DNA of 64,000 nucleotides from Knoxdaviesia capensis. Taxonomy: Eukaryota > Ascomycota > Sordariomycetes > Microascales > Gondwanamycetaceae. The notes under the pieces were generated by a model, which did no database searches, was not told the origin of the DNA, and saw nothing but the letters and a program-made list of their open reading frames with translations. Numbering within the stretch: the stretch's first letter is position 1; each line of letters begins with the position of its first letter. Below, in pieces: positions 10,424 through 21,958 of the stretch. Location of the stretch: assembly GCA_001510575.1 (NCBI GenBank), contig LNGK01000013.1:1-64000 (forward strand), written 5' to 3'. Position numbers and translations under genes: made by a program.

Positions 10424-13400
10424 GATGCTTAAGACGTCTTGGCCTTTTTGCTCGATAGAAATGTGTTGGACCTGAGATCAATGGTATTACAGGAAATTGG
10501 CCTTCTCGCTGGCCAAATGACGTAGATCTGGCTCTCTGTATATGACCGGTCTCGATGGTTGTCTCTCGGACACACGCTGGCCCGGGTTTATCTCTTGTAG
10601 TAACGAACGAGGAAGGATTTTCGCGACGCGATCTGAGTTTGTCCAGTAGGTGTTGAGGTGTTAACGATCGGGATGGAAATGAATGAAGAGAAAACAGGTC
10701 TTGCTTCTTGGAAATTGAAAATCACTGAAAGGGAGCGTCCTATAAATCCGGACCGGTCTGGTGTCGTCACCAGCCAAAGTTGCCGCCCCATGGTATATAT
10801 GTACCAAGTTACCTACCAGCCAGTACCTCGAAGACTTTGGTGGTCAGAACCAGCAGCTCACAGCGAATGACAGTGGTGTTTTCAAGATTTCAAGCGTGTT
10901 TTTCTTTTTCTCACGTTCCTCGGACCCCAAGGGATCCCCGAAGGTAAGACTTCTGGCATCCATGTAAGTTCCGGTAAGTGTTTCGCAATTTTACACAGCC
11001 TTCCAACCACCGCTGGCCAGATGCATTGCGGATTGGACGGAAGGCCCAGATCGTCCAGCGCCTATCGCAGGCACCAAATACGATGGGCGGGTGTGTGTGT
11101 TTAGGGGGCGAGCTGGCTTATCGACCTGCCAAAAGGGGCCGCCGCGCGGAGGAGAGAAAATATTGAGTCGGTTCGGTGTGGTGGAACAGAGTCAGATAAG
11201 AGTGTCGCTGAGAGCCAATGAGATGGAAAGTTCCCGGCTACAGCCAGGTGAGAGGATAGTCGCGCACAAGCAGAGAGGCAACGCATGACATTGAAAGGGG
11301 GGAGGCGAAAAAGATGTAAACCTGCGGAGGCGAGAACGTCGGTCGAGGCCTGTCACGTTGTTTTTTTTTTCTGGTTGAGTTCTTTTGCCGTTTCATGGTT
11401 TGGGATTGTCCTTTCTGATACCCGTTCGCTGCCCATCATCACTTGAGTGTCCCCTGGAATCCACAAACCTTGCGGTGCCGATGCCGGACTGCTCCGATTT
11501 CCAGCCATGGCGAAGCTGTGGGAAGGCCGTGTCGAAAACTGGCATCTGTGGTTTTCCAGGCTCAATTGATTGATCAAGAGCATTCTCGCGCCCCCCGATT
11601 GACACCACAGTGTCATCGTTGCCCAATCCTTCTTGCGCGAAGAAATGCAATCCGTGGATCCAGCATCTGCAAGTTCCTGACCGCGCGATTAGCGGGTCTG
11701 TTCTCGTATGTGACGCGCGGGCTCAAACGATGAACGAGATCTCATTCCCGAGAAAAGTGCGCCGGCGATCGTCTGACGCGTGGTGTTGGTGTTTGCGTAG
11801 GCGGAGATTCATTCCGATGCAGAATTGAATTGTCTGTGACTTACGTACGCCATTTGAAGAATCAAGGAGGGGATCATTCAGTTCTTAATCATCATGTCTG
11901 CCCTCCTTCCTTTTTCTGAAATCCTCGAGTTGTGCGCTCATGTTGAACGCTCCTTCTCTCCCTGGAAAGCCTCAATTCCGTCATGTCCAAACGATCTGGG
12001 AATAAGGAGCCGTTACGAACAGTTTCGAGAGAGCTCAGCTGTTAGAGCCTCTCACGGCCTTTTTCTTGCTTTCTGCGTTTCGTGTTTCCGTGCCATCATG
12101 GCTCCGTGGGCTGTATGGTTGGTTTGCTAAACTAAATATCCCAGCGCCACATTGAGCCAGATTCCGGAATGCTCGGGACAGCGTGATACCGTGACTCTAT
12201 AAATATATACATCATCTGCCATTGTTGTATCGGAAGATTCGAATCCACATAAGTGGGAACAAGATCCGTCGGATCCATCCTGCCCGTCTTGCTTCTTTTC
12301 CTTTTCACGTTGTCGGTGAATTAGACCAGAAGCTGTCGAGATGGTGTAACCCTAGATTCGAGATTAACCCTAACTCTCAAACGCTCACGAAGGACTCTCT
12401 CCCGGTCGCGTGGACGTCCCCAAAGCGGGATTGGCGCCAGCCAGGCCAGTCCCGAATCGGGTGATCAGCTTGGAGGGGGAAGTTGAGCGGCCACAGACGA
12501 CAACCCCGTTTGTTATCGGTGGGCTCGGCTGTTCCCTCACAACCCCGCTGGCCAGGGTGCTGCCAACCAGCTCGGAATTGACTTGTGGATGTGAAGGGGC
12601 GGCTCTTCTGTTACTGTACAACCAAAATGATGCGAAAGTGTGATGGGGGAGCTGACTTTGAGATACCTGTCTATGTATAGATAGTAGCGGAACGTATATT
12701 GAAACGTCAGATTTGTGAGCAGCGATCTTGTCTATGCAGTTGATCATAGAAACTATCACGAAGTGTTGAAAGTAATCACACAAGCATCACGACGAGCGAA
12801 AGCAAGCAAGTTGTTCATGGGCTCTGTTAGACTAGCATAGCATTTATATACACAGACTAGATAAACCTTTCAAAATCAATGTGAAATGGTGGGGGGTATC
12901 CGATTGAAGCTTTTTGATGCACGCCGGCGCTTGAACATCAAATTCCACCAACGAAAAAAAAGAAAATCGGACGTTCTTTCGTACACACCGGCACACAAAG
13001 GCAATATCAAATGCCGTGAAGAGGGGAGTGAGCACACAACCTCTAAAAATTGCAGGCTTCAGTGAGACAGGGCCCTGTGGTGTCGGGCTGTCGGCCGAGG
13101 GTGCGCAAAATCCGAGCACCGCCGGCTTCCCCACACAAGCCGTAACACATCCCTGGATTCGGCATTTAATCTGACTTTTTTCGGGTAGCCGGGTTGGTGG
13201 GATTTCGTGGCAGTAAAAAAAAAACAAGAAAATAAAGTGTGGTATATGTACAAATGAGAAGAGTAAAAATTGATGGGTGAAAGGAAGACTCCGGCTATGC
13301 AAAGAAGCATGGAGTGAATGGAGATGGCGCGAAAAAGAAAAACGGAAAGCAAAATCGTGAAAGTCGTTGATAAATCCGTTAGACATGTGCCGAAGACCCT

Positions 13401-13556
13401 GTCAAGCAGGGCCTCGGTTTGGGCATTTTTGTGCAAGATCAGAACCGAGCAAATCTCGCCCGCCCCGTGGGGTGAAGGACCAAACTCTTTAGAGCAAGGA
13501 ACCGACAGAGAAAAGAATTAGAGACTGGATGGGGTTAAGATCCAACAGCATTTTTT
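10424..13556. other. 3.1-kb stretch without recognisable genes
   Basis: No domain or multi-exon pattern was found. Short open stretches (such as 11894-12130 on +) lack support. Landmarks: TATA-like TATAAATATATA near 12199-12210, two telobox words TAACCCTAG at 12347-12355 and TTAACCCTAA at 12364-12373, and an A run at ~12954-12963. A GATTCGAATCC word near 12235 resembles a tRNA B box but has no matching cloverleaf around it. Confidence 0.5.
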
Positions 13557-13953
13557 TTAAGACGACTTGCGTGCCTCATATGCCTGCACGGCCTTCTCGA
13601 GAGAGTCGAGGCTCTCGCGGTCACCGTAGGCTTCCATCAACATGGCATTACGTTGTTGCCATTCGCGGGTTTCGCGCTCGGAGGACTCGCGGCGGGCAAC
13701 GGAAGAGTCGCTCCAGGTCTTGACGGCTAGGCCGGCAGTAGCTGGGGGAGGAGAGCGGGAGGTTAGTACGACGTTATACGGACACAGTTGTCTGTAGGCT
13801 TGCGGTCAACATACCCAGCAGCAAGGTTGCGGCAACCGGCGTCACAAGTCGCCGGTTCATGCTACGCGGAGTGACGGCCGGAGTGTGGAGGAGAGACTGG
13901 ATGTTGGGGTGGACTTGGGTGGTGGTGGTGAACGGGCGAGCTGAGGAGGACAT
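13557..13953 (-). CDS. small conserved-looking organelle-type protein
   Basis: Two exons, complement(13557..13741, 13815..13953), 107 aa. The intron runs from GTATGT to CCCCAG, and the join LLLG to ATAGLAVKTW is in frame. The N terminus is rich in Ser/Thr/Arg and nearly free of acidic residues (MSSSARPFTTTT), then a hydrophobic stretch (LVTPVAATLLLGATAGLAV) spans the exon junction, then a charged helical tail rich in Arg/Glu. That pattern suits a mitochondrial inner-membrane single-pass protein, but I do not recognise the family. A second in-frame ATG at 13971 would add MPSSFT. Confidence 0.7.
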
Positions 13954-13971
13954 GGTGAACGAGGACGGCAT

Positions 13972-15573
13972 GGGGGGAGATCGAGGACGAGAGACTTTAT
14001 AAGGCCTCACGAAGGATATATATATAGGTGGGAATATCAAGTATCTGGTGAGAGCGAATCAGGAACTATAAGACACTCAAGAGGGAATGAGGGTATTTGT
14101 GAAGAGAACCGGAAATAACTGAGAGAGAGATGGTAAGAAGGAGGAGAAAGTAGTGAAGAGCAGAGATGGCAAGAAGATCGAGGGATATACAGAAGAGAAA
14201 TGTGATGAATAAGTCTGAGAGTCAAGCTTGAACAGTTTCAGGAAAGAGGAGAGCGCGAGAGACGAAGAGAGGGGAAGGTGGCAGGCTGGAAGTTACATTG
14301 GAGAACGAGTCTTTATATGCAGATTCTCCGAAACGGCATGGCCTGTGTTTTCAAGGGTACATGGGAGCAGGTATTCTACGATTTACTCCAAATCGGGCAT
14401 GAAAGACACAACGAAGGAGGTACTCCGTACGATATTACGATGACAGAGCCTGTTAGTGGTCACAGGCGAAATCCCACCTATTACAACGTGCGCAGCTAAC
14501 ATCACCAGTGCCTCAGGCCGGTGGTTTCCCCAGATTTCACATGGGACGGGGGAGCGGGCTGAGGTACCGTGACTTGTGCTGTCTCTTCAATACAGTGCAG
14601 ACACATGTACCCTGTACTTACATGCCTGCCGAACCCCGGTTCAGCGGAAGCCCCGCCTCCAGGTTTCGTTCCATTCGGCATAGGGAGGGCGCCAGGAAGA
14701 CAGGACAGGCCATAATTACGCCTGTCGAGCAATCCGACAGCGCCATTTGCGGGGAACTGCGTCAGCACTGGTCCCAGTGTCTGGGGCGTCTCTCCCGAGG
14801 AATCCAGCAGGTATTTCCAGGCGGGAGGCACTGCGGAAAGGTACATACCTGCGCCGCTGGTAGCAGGTGTCGGACACCGACTTGCGTGGTGTGTTCTGGG
14901 GTGGGAAATCGTGCGATCAGCCCGCCCTGATCACTGATCACAGGCCAGAGAAATCGGGCCCTGCTCCACGCCAAAGTGGCGAGACATCTGTTCCGTTCCT
15001 ATGCGAGGCTTTGAAATCGTATCTCTTGGGTCTGTTGTGTTGTTTGGGTTCGGTCCCTTAGTCCGGCTGCATGGAATGTGCGATGTGCAAGTTTCCAGAA
15101 CAACGCCCGGTGTGGGACGTGGGGAAGGCGGGAGTCGGGGAGTCGGGTTGAGACATCGGGTCAATCTGCTGGTCTGACCTCGGGGACAGCCGTGTTTGCC
15201 GAAGCTTCTAGAGAAAAACAGGGCACAAATCGGGATGGTTAATGAGAATTAGGGTTACCGGGCTGTAACCCAGACGGACGAGTCGCACCTGCCGTGTCAG
15301 GGCAATATCGGGGCATTATACGCCGCGAATCCAATTAATAAGGAAAACGCGCAACTTGTGAGAGATCCCCGTGATTTATCCGGACCACACAAGCTGCTAG
15401 CTTCCCCGACAAGACCCAGACTCTCCGAATCATGTGCTTCCGTCAAGCCCCCCCGCCGGGATCTCGAGACCGTCACCCATCACACCGACGATCTGCGAAC
15501 CAGAGCCCCGAACCCCGATCACGCCACGATAGCCGCCGTCGCGACCGCCGTGCCTCAGGCCCAACTCCGGGGT
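13972..15573. other. intergenic, no gene recognised
   Basis: GA-rich on the plus strand at 14060-14290 (promoter side of the small reverse-strand gene). An open stretch at 14508-14930 (+) lacks any family feature. A telobox word TTAGGGTTA lies at 15249-15257. The 5' part of the three-module secreted gene must begin somewhere before ~15574 but no convincing ATG exon was found. Confidence 0.45.
13996..14001 (-). promoter_or_regulatory. TATA box candidate
   Basis: Reverse-strand TATAAA about 45 bases upstream of the ATG at 13953. Position and sequence fit a core promoter with a very short leader. Confidence 0.4.
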
Positions 15574-17322
15574 GTGTTCAAGCTGGCTGAGGCAGTAATA
15601 CTCTGTGTGTGCATGCCGATTGTCTCCGCGCTTGAGGTAGACGCTGGTGGGTGTCTCGCGCGCTCGTTTTCCAGCCCGGGCTGGCACGTGGACGGCTTTG
15701 AGTTCGTCAGTGCGGCGGAGACGTCTTCGGCACGGGCGACCTTCACGATCGCGAGTTCGGCGATTGATCTTGTTGTTGCGTGTGAGGCTGTCAGCTTCAC
15801 GTCGTGTGTGTGTGTGTGTTCCTGTTGAAGACCTGGCAGAACACGGTTCTGGGGAAGGGGTCGTGGGTGTTCCGGAGACGACTTGTACGTTCTTCTCCGA
15901 CTCGGCGGGCACGCGGGTGGCTGTTGTGCAGAGGTGGGAGTGCGACGCCGGCTCAGATAGGTGAGTACACACTCATGCTTGATGTCGTATCCGTGAGTAG
16001 CACTAGCATTCTAGATGGCAACGAAGAACCCTAGGGTTCACGGCGTCGGGGATCTCCGAGAATGTGCTTGACTGCTTCCTCCTGAGTTCGACATGTCCGT
16101 TCCCGTTCTTCGATATCCCGGGTGGGTTGCTGGAGCCGGTGGCCGTGACCCCGGACGCCCAGCGGATGTTACTAGGCGCATCAAACCCGGCGTGTGCGGA
16201 GCTCTCGAGCTCCGAGCCAGCGTGGCATATCTCGCATTTCACGCTCTACCAGGAAACTACAGGCGCTGAAACCTCGCCTGATGACGGACAAAGGCCGGCG
16301 GCCGATCAAGGAACCGCCGGCTCTATTCTGACGAACACTGCGCTGGAGTTCACGGTGCCGTGCTTCCACTCCTGGCACGCCGGAGTTGCGGAGCCCCCGG
16401 GAAAGTCGGACTGGTGGCGGTGCGAGCCGCCCGAGTCTGTTCCGGCGGGACAGCTGTGGATTACAACCTTGGTGTCATTTCGCGATAGCGCCCAGACTGT
16501 TAGTGTCAACCAGCGGTGGATGTGTGATACCATTGGCGAAGGGAACGTACCGTAAGTTGTTTTGCCCGAAGAAACATATGTGGCATCTGCTATTAGCAAC
16601 GCAGATGGATTGATCTAAGCTGAGATCGTGAAACAGAGTCGAAGTCAACGCCGCTGGAATTGCAAAAATCGTTTCCGAGTGCGCACCTCTGAGCACTATT
16701 TATGTGTTAGAGACGGCTGTGGGGGTGCAAAGTGTCGGCCGCCAGCCGGAGATCGCCCAGCTTCCCTCCACCGCACTAGACTCGGCCAGGTCACCGAGCC
16801 ACAGCTGTGCTATTTCGTCAGTTGTAGACATGTCGTAGGAGGCAAGCGTAGCCAGTGATGGATACCAACTCTCTATGTCAGTAGTGAACACGGCGAATGT
16901 GGCGGTGTTCACCGGGAAGATCGATACAGCGTCGTCTGGGATGATGGCATTTGAGGAGGACAGCAAATACGCATCGGATGTTCTAGCCGAACCGCAGAGC
17001 TTCAGGTCCATGGTGGTTCTGGACAGTGGCTCAGTTGCGGTGAACCAGTCATGGGTGTGCGATGACCTGAATCCGAGAGAACCGTAAGCTGCCCTCTCGC
17101 CGGGATGATGAGGATGATGCACGCATGCTAACCGGCTCTTACTCTAGCATGACCTTTCCCGCGTCTGGAACTGCCACGCTTCAGACTGGCTGCGCACCCG
17201 ATGCTTCACCATGCACATTCTCATGCAACACCACCATACAGCCGACCGAAGTTACTTGGACAGTGCACATCTTGACACGAAGCACGGAAGAACAGCATCT
17301 GCATCACAAGGAAGGAAATTAG
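15574..17322 (+). CDS. secreted protein of three repeated modules, possibly disrupted
   Basis: Four coding segments, 15574-15960, 16027-16551, 16637-17083 and 17148-17322, are joined by introns of 66, 85 and 64 nt, all phase 2. Each module ends its first half with W-x-C-D (QRWECD, QRWMCD, QSWVCD), then the intron, then FTASG, VNAAG or FPASG and a Cys-containing tail. First halves share an opening like GWHVDGFEF / AWHISHFTL. The first segment starts with a hydrophobic leader-like run (VFKLAEAVILCVCMPIVSA) but no upstream ATG in frame. Two problems: at the (GT)8 tract 15804-15819 the frame must shift by one to keep the module intact, and a TAG at 16836-16838 interrupts module 3 unless an extra intron is used. 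The layout resembles fungal small secreted proteins with a W-x-C-D motif; function unknown. It may be a decaying gene. Confidence 0.5.
15804..15819. repeat. (GT)8 microsatellite inside coding sequence
   Basis: Eight GT units sit exactly where the reading frame of module 1 breaks. One more GT unit, or one base less, would keep the two halves of the module in frame, so repeat slippage is a simple explanation. Confidence 0.8.
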
Positions 17323-17793
17323 ATTCATGAAAAAGTATTGAGTCCGGACTCCGATGCAATGGAATCCTCCCTTAAAAGATATAGAAGACGTCAGGGCTAA
17401 AACTAGAGCCTCATCCAGCGACAGATATATACATGTATATATGCAAGAGGATAAAAAAGAGAAAATGCGAAAAGGGGGTGGTGAACGAGAGTAGACGAAG
17501 AGAAAACGACATGAGAGATAAGAAATTATGATAGAAAAGTTCAGAGTGAAAGACTACAGCCAAATAACAGCCAGTAAGAGAAAAAGATTAAGGGAAGTTT
17601 CTTTCGGGTTGACAAAGAAAGAATCATAGTGAGAGATGGTGAGAATGGAATGTCCCGAGTCTACAGGAGAGAGAGCACAGGAGCCAAGGCAAGCGTGGCG
17701 GTGTGTCTATCAAGGTTCAGAGTCCTGCTTTTTGAAGTTTGAAAGAGGGGGGAGTAAGATTGGGGGGAGAAGAGGACGAAGAGCAGGACGCAT
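17323..17793. other. intergenic, convergent 3' flanks
   Basis: A-rich, purine-rich DNA between the ends of the three-module gene (+) and the DUF7029 protein gene (-). Contains short TATA/ATAT words near 17427-17440. No gene seen. Confidence 0.5.
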
Positions 17794-19479
17794 TTACTGC
17801 ACAAAGTTGTAGCAGAAGTTCCACATGGGGATGCGGGTGGTGTAGATGTCCTGGCTCCACCACTGGGTGGCGAAGGCGTTGAGGGTGAAGTAGAAGTCGG
17901 TGGCGGTCTGCACGGAGTTGGTGGCCGAGCAGGCCGAGCCGTCGGTGGGCAGGGCGATGTCGAACACGGGGTCGAGGTCGTCGTCGCCGTCCTCGTCGCC
18001 GGCGGCGATGGCCTGGTCGCCGCGCAGCCGGAACACCGAGTCGAAGCCGGGCGTGGCCTTGAGGCCCGAGCTCAGGTCGAGCAGGCCGCCGAGCAGCTTG
18101 ACGGCCAGCTCGACGGTCACGTCGGCGCTGGTGTCGACGTGCAGCGCGGCCTGCTCGGAGATGTGCGCCTGGGCCGAGTACGACGGCACCCAGCCGGAGG
18201 TGGTGGTCTTGCCGCCGTCGAGGAAGTCGATGTGCACGTTGCCGGCCGGCAGGGCGACGGCGACGTCGACGTTGACGCTGACGGCCGCGTCGGCGTCGAT
18301 CTTGACGCCGACGCCGAAGGCAATGCCGGGGCCGAGCGACACCACGCCCGGGACGTTGACCAGCGAGTACGAGAGCGCGTCGGGGGCGTAGCGGAACTCC
18401 TCCGAGAAGCGGGCGGCGATGTCGGCGGTGATCTCGACGTCGGCGGTGACGGCGGTGTCGATGTCGAAGTACAGGTCGGTCAGCTTGAAGCCCCAGAAGC
18501 TGAAGCGCAGGTAGCCGGAGAAGGTGACGGCGGCGGTGAAGCCGGCCTCGTTGGCGACGACGCGCAGGTAGCCGAGCGGGTCGGCGTACAGCAGGGTGTC
18601 GTCGGGCAGCGACTCGCCGAACTTGAGGGTGGTGGTGGGGTTGAGGTCGAAGCGGCGCGTGAGCTCGGCGGCGGGCAGCGACGAGAAGGTCATCTCGAGG
18701 TCCTCGGCCACGGTCTCCAGCGAGCCGCGGAAGGCCGACACGGTGATGGTGTTGGAGGCGTCGTCGCCGGCCACCTGCGTGGCGATGAAGAAGCCGCGCT
18801 CGAACTCGACGTCGCACGAGCCCAGGTGGTTGGTGATCAGGATGAAGCTGTCGTCGTCGAGCACCGACCAGTGCTCGAGGGCGGCGGCGTAGGCGTCGGC
18901 GGTCGAGAACGTCACGGTCATCTGGTCGTCGTCGACGGCGCCGCAGTCAACAGCCGCGACGGAGGCGATGTTCTCCAGCACGACGGCGGGGTTCTTCATC
19001 ACCAGGGTCATGTTGATGGAGCCGGTGCCGGTGTTGGCGTCGGTGAAGATCGGGGCGGACGAGTTGGCGGGCGCGGTGGCGTTGACCAGGGGAGCGGTGG
19101 CGTTGGCGAAGGGGGCAGCGACGGCCACGACGGGCGCGGCGGGCGCGGCGGGCGCGGCCTCGCCGTAGAACAGCGAGACGCACTTGTTGGGCACCAGGTT
19201 CTCGGGGGCGTCGGTGTCGATGTTCGAGTTGCCGACGGGCGTGTAGGTGTGGGTGATGTTGTGCGACTGGTCCTCGACGACAGGGGCAGCCTCCTCGACC
19301 GGGGCAGCCTCCTCGACGGCGGCCTTGGCGGGGGCCTCGGGCATCTCGATCACCACGTAGGTGATGCGCTTGACCGAGCACGACTCGCACACGTCGTCAA
19401 CACGGGGGGCGAGCTCGGAGGCCACGGCGGACGACGCCAGCAGGCCGAGAGCGGCCAGGCGGAAGACGGAAGACACCAT
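17794..19479 (-). CDS. secreted DUF7029/DUF7223 protein
   Basis: Single exon, 561 aa. Residues 1-20 form a clear signal peptide (RLAALGLLASSAVA). Residues ~45-150 are an Ala/Pro/Glu-rich linker with EEAAPVEEAAP repeats and several N-glycosylation sequons (NAT, NSS). From ~153 the pattern NMTLVMKNPAVVLENI, VTFSTADAYAAALEHW, FILITNHLGSCDVEFERGFF matches fungal DUF7029. The C-terminal half, with alternating beta-rich runs (GKTTTSGWVPSY, HVDTSADVTVELAVKLLGG) and an acidic GDEDGDDDLDP loop, matches the usually linked DUF7223. No GPI or transmembrane signal at the C terminus (ends NFCYNFVQ). Codons strongly favour C/G at third positions, suggesting high expression. These domains have no known biochemical activity; an extracellular or cell-wall role is inferred. 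Confidence 0.85.
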   Translation of the reverse strand: MVSSVFRLAALGLLASSAVASELAPRVDDVCESCSVKRITYVVIEMPEAPAKAAVEEAAPVEEAAPVVEDQSHNITHTYTPVGNSNIDTDAPENLVPNKCVSLFYGEAAPAAPAAPVVAVAAPFANATAPLVNATAPANSSAPIFTDANTGTGSINMTLVMKNPAVVLENIASVAAVDCGAVDDDQMTVTFSTADAYAAALEHWSVLDDDSFILITNHLGSCDVEFERGFFIATQVAGDDASNTITVSAFRGSLETVAEDLEMTFSSLPAAELTRRFDLNPTTTLKFGESLPDDTLLYADPLGYLRVVANEAGFTAAVTFSGYLRFSFWGFKLTDLYFDIDTAVTADVEITADIAARFSEEFRYAPDALSYSLVNVPGVVSLGPGIAFGVGVKIDADAAVSVNVDVAVALPAGNVHIDFLDGGKTTTSGWVPSYSAQAHISEQAALHVDTSADVTVELAVKLLGGLLDLSSGLKATPGFDSVFRLRGDQAIAAGDEDGDDDLDPVFDIALPTDGSACSATNSVQTATDFYFTLNAFATQWWSQDIYTTRIPMWNFCYNFVQ

Positions 19480-19582
19480 TGTGTATATGGGTGATGTGGG
19501 GGAAAGGGAAGAAGCGAAAAGTTGGAGATATATATGATATTAAAGATTAATAGAAAAGAATGTGGGTGTTCGCTGGTGGAGG

Positions 19583-19605
19583 TCTCTCTCTCTCTCTCTC
19601 TCTCT
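19583..19605. repeat. (TC)n microsatellite in DUF7029 gene leader
   Basis: About 11 TC units ~105 bases upstream of the reverse-strand start codon at 19479, so (GA)n in the probable promoter or 5' leader of that gene. Confidence 0.8.
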
Positions 19606-20093
19606 TTCTCGCACACAAGGTCTCAAGGGGATCCAAGTTCAAGAGGATAGTGAGCTTGAAAAACAGGAAGCAGGCTCAGATATCCGGAGAAGGAAACTGA
19701 AGCTTGGAGGCTCGTTTGGGGGTGGAGAAGAAGGATGGAGGAGAGGGTGAGGAGGGAAGAAGACCAAAAGCCATGATCGAAGAAAGACGGAGGTCGGGGG
19801 ACGAGGCTCGATATAAAGATTCCGGGGATTGTTTGGGCGGGCAGCCGGGCGACGGCGCAGGGCAGGAAGTCATGGAGGGAATAGGGCCAGTAGGGGGACA
19901 CACATCGGAGGCAGGGCAGGGAGCGGCGCTTGGTGCAAAGACGTGCCTGTGACTGGGTCAGCGAGAGAGATGAGTGGGGGCGTGGACGGAGAATAGCGAG
20001 AATGGGAACCAGATTGGAGAGGCCGGGGGGACCAGTGGCACAGCCGGCAGGGGATGAGTATGGTGCAGCGAAGAGAGGACAGGTACAAGACAC

Positions 20094-20119
20094 GAGAGAG
20101 AGAGAGAGAGAGAGAGAGA
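20094..20119. repeat. (GA)13 microsatellite
   Basis: Uninterrupted GA units in the gene-free stretch upstream of the DUF7029 gene. Confidence 0.85.
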
Positions 20120-21909
20120 CTGAGACTGAGAAACACACAGAGAGCAAACGACACGCAGGGGACTGAGCGTGTAAGTGGCACAGGCTCCGATGCATGTACC
20201 CATCCGCCGTTCCCGACAGGCACCAGGTACATGGCATCGCCATTGACTGAGTGGACCGCATCAACGGGAAGCCCAGTCTGACACCAGATGAGAGAAACGC
20301 TGTGTTTAGCAACATCTGAACTCATTATCACGAGAGGCGGCAGCCGGCGCAGGAGAACTGATAACTCTAGTCTTGGACGGGGCCAAGGAGCCCTGTGAGC
20401 TACAAAAGGGCGGGCGACACATCGCGGGGATTAGGGCCTCGTGGGGTGTGTGGCGTGATAAGAGAGCTCAGAGGCTGGATGGATGCTACTACGACTACAT
20501 GTGATAGAGTGCTTTGCGATACTGCCGGACTAGAAGCAGCAGGAGGACCGGAGATACGTTGCTTGCCGTTCGGGAGAGGGGCCTGAGTGGGAACCTGAGG
20601 TCGACCGAGGAACAAAGACGCGAGGGTGAGCAGGTTATTTTTTGCTGGAGACAAAGATGAAGAACAATTGGAACAATAGACAGTCGCCGGCGCCGGCGCC
20701 AAACTTTGGGTCTTTTGGCGTGCCAAAATGGCGCCGATGGCCTTCTTCCTCCCGGCTTTCTCCAAACGTGGCCTAGCTAGCCTAGCCGTGAAGCTAGAAA
20801 CCAGCAAAATGCGCTCTCCGTCGCTAGACTCCCAGGAACAAGCGCGACCAATTGAAACAACCCCGGGCTAGCATCAGGAACGTGATCCGGTAGTGCAGGT
20901 GTGTAGCGAAGAAGGCCGGGATATGGCGGATACTGGGTACTGTGAGTGGACTATGCTGGCTTCTCTCTATCACGGTTAGGTGGGATGGTGTTTGGTGATG
21001 CTGCGGGCGCAGGTATGACGGACAGGATTTACCGGTTCGTTCGTTCGTTCAGGACCTTGGGGACAAACGAAACAAGGAAGACCGAAAGGATGAAGGGAAG
21101 AAGAAGGGTGGAACCAGGCGTGGCCGAATGGCAACCACCACCTGCAAATGGATGTCGTCTGTCCTTTTTTTGCCTTTTTCCTGTTTCTGTGTGGGAGTGT
21201 GTCCAGGTCCGAGCCCCCCTCGTCTCTTCTGCCCATCTCAGCCACTGTTCGGTTCCTCCATCCTCATTTGCTGGCTGCCGCGTCCCGGCGGGCACGGGAG
21301 CTGTATCAGATCGACCTGAGACCTGCGCGATCTGGGCCTCTGGTTGGCTGCTGCGTCGACTGCCAGGGGTGTATGCGTTGGGTGGGCCACTCTGAACAAG
21401 TCGCGATTCGGCGGACAGCCCGGTGCCCCGTTTTCGGTCTCTCCCAATCGAGGCTTTCCAAGATTGCGCCGCTGGCTGTAATCTGTCGAGTCTGTCCACT
21501 CGCCGACCCAGAATGCAGTACAGTACAGCATCCTGCCTGGCGAGCGACGGGAAATCATCTCTCTTCGCGCGCAATCCAGGACCAGAGCGGCGATCCAATG
21601 GCCGATGCAGGCGGCGTCGGCTGTTTCTTCGTCACCTGTGTTCCCACTTGTTCCCTACTGGGTGAACCTCGGAGATTGCATCTTCGGCTCAGGGCACAAA
21701 CCACAGCAGCGACCAGAACAACCAAGCCCGCCAACCCCTGAAGCACAGAAACCCCCGGACGGACACACGCAGGTGGCGGATACTCTAATCTGCAGTGGCG
21801 GGTGTGTCCTGTCAAAGCAGGCCAGAGAGCATAACGAACTACTTTCGTTCTCGTTCCGCTATGGGCGATGGCATCGCTGAGATCGTCAAGAGAACTGACG
21901 ACTTCCCTG

Positions 21910-21911
<2 letters not shown>

Positions 21912-21956
<45 letters not shown>
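21912..21956. repeat. (TC)22 microsatellite
   Basis: Long uninterrupted TC run in gene-free DNA; the longest simple repeat in the window. Confidence 0.9.

Positions 21957-21958
<2 letters not shown>

Noticed and set aside
12225..12250. GATTCGAATCC resembling a tRNA B box
   Set aside because: No A box at proper spacing and no acceptor-stem pairing around it.
16700..17122. Reverse-strand 140-codon open frame opposite module 3
   Set aside because: It lies antisense to well-aligned repeat-module sequence with matching splice phases and shows no family feature of its own.
18139..19494. 451-codon forward frame across the DUF7029 gene
   Set aside because: Its Gly/Val/Asp-rich composition is a mirror of a GC3-biased gene on the other strand; the reverse frame has a signal peptide and domain motifs.
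20946..21598. Two opposing ~150-190 codon frames
   Set aside because: No domain, no splice-consistent extension and no coding-like composition; each may be a shadow of the other.
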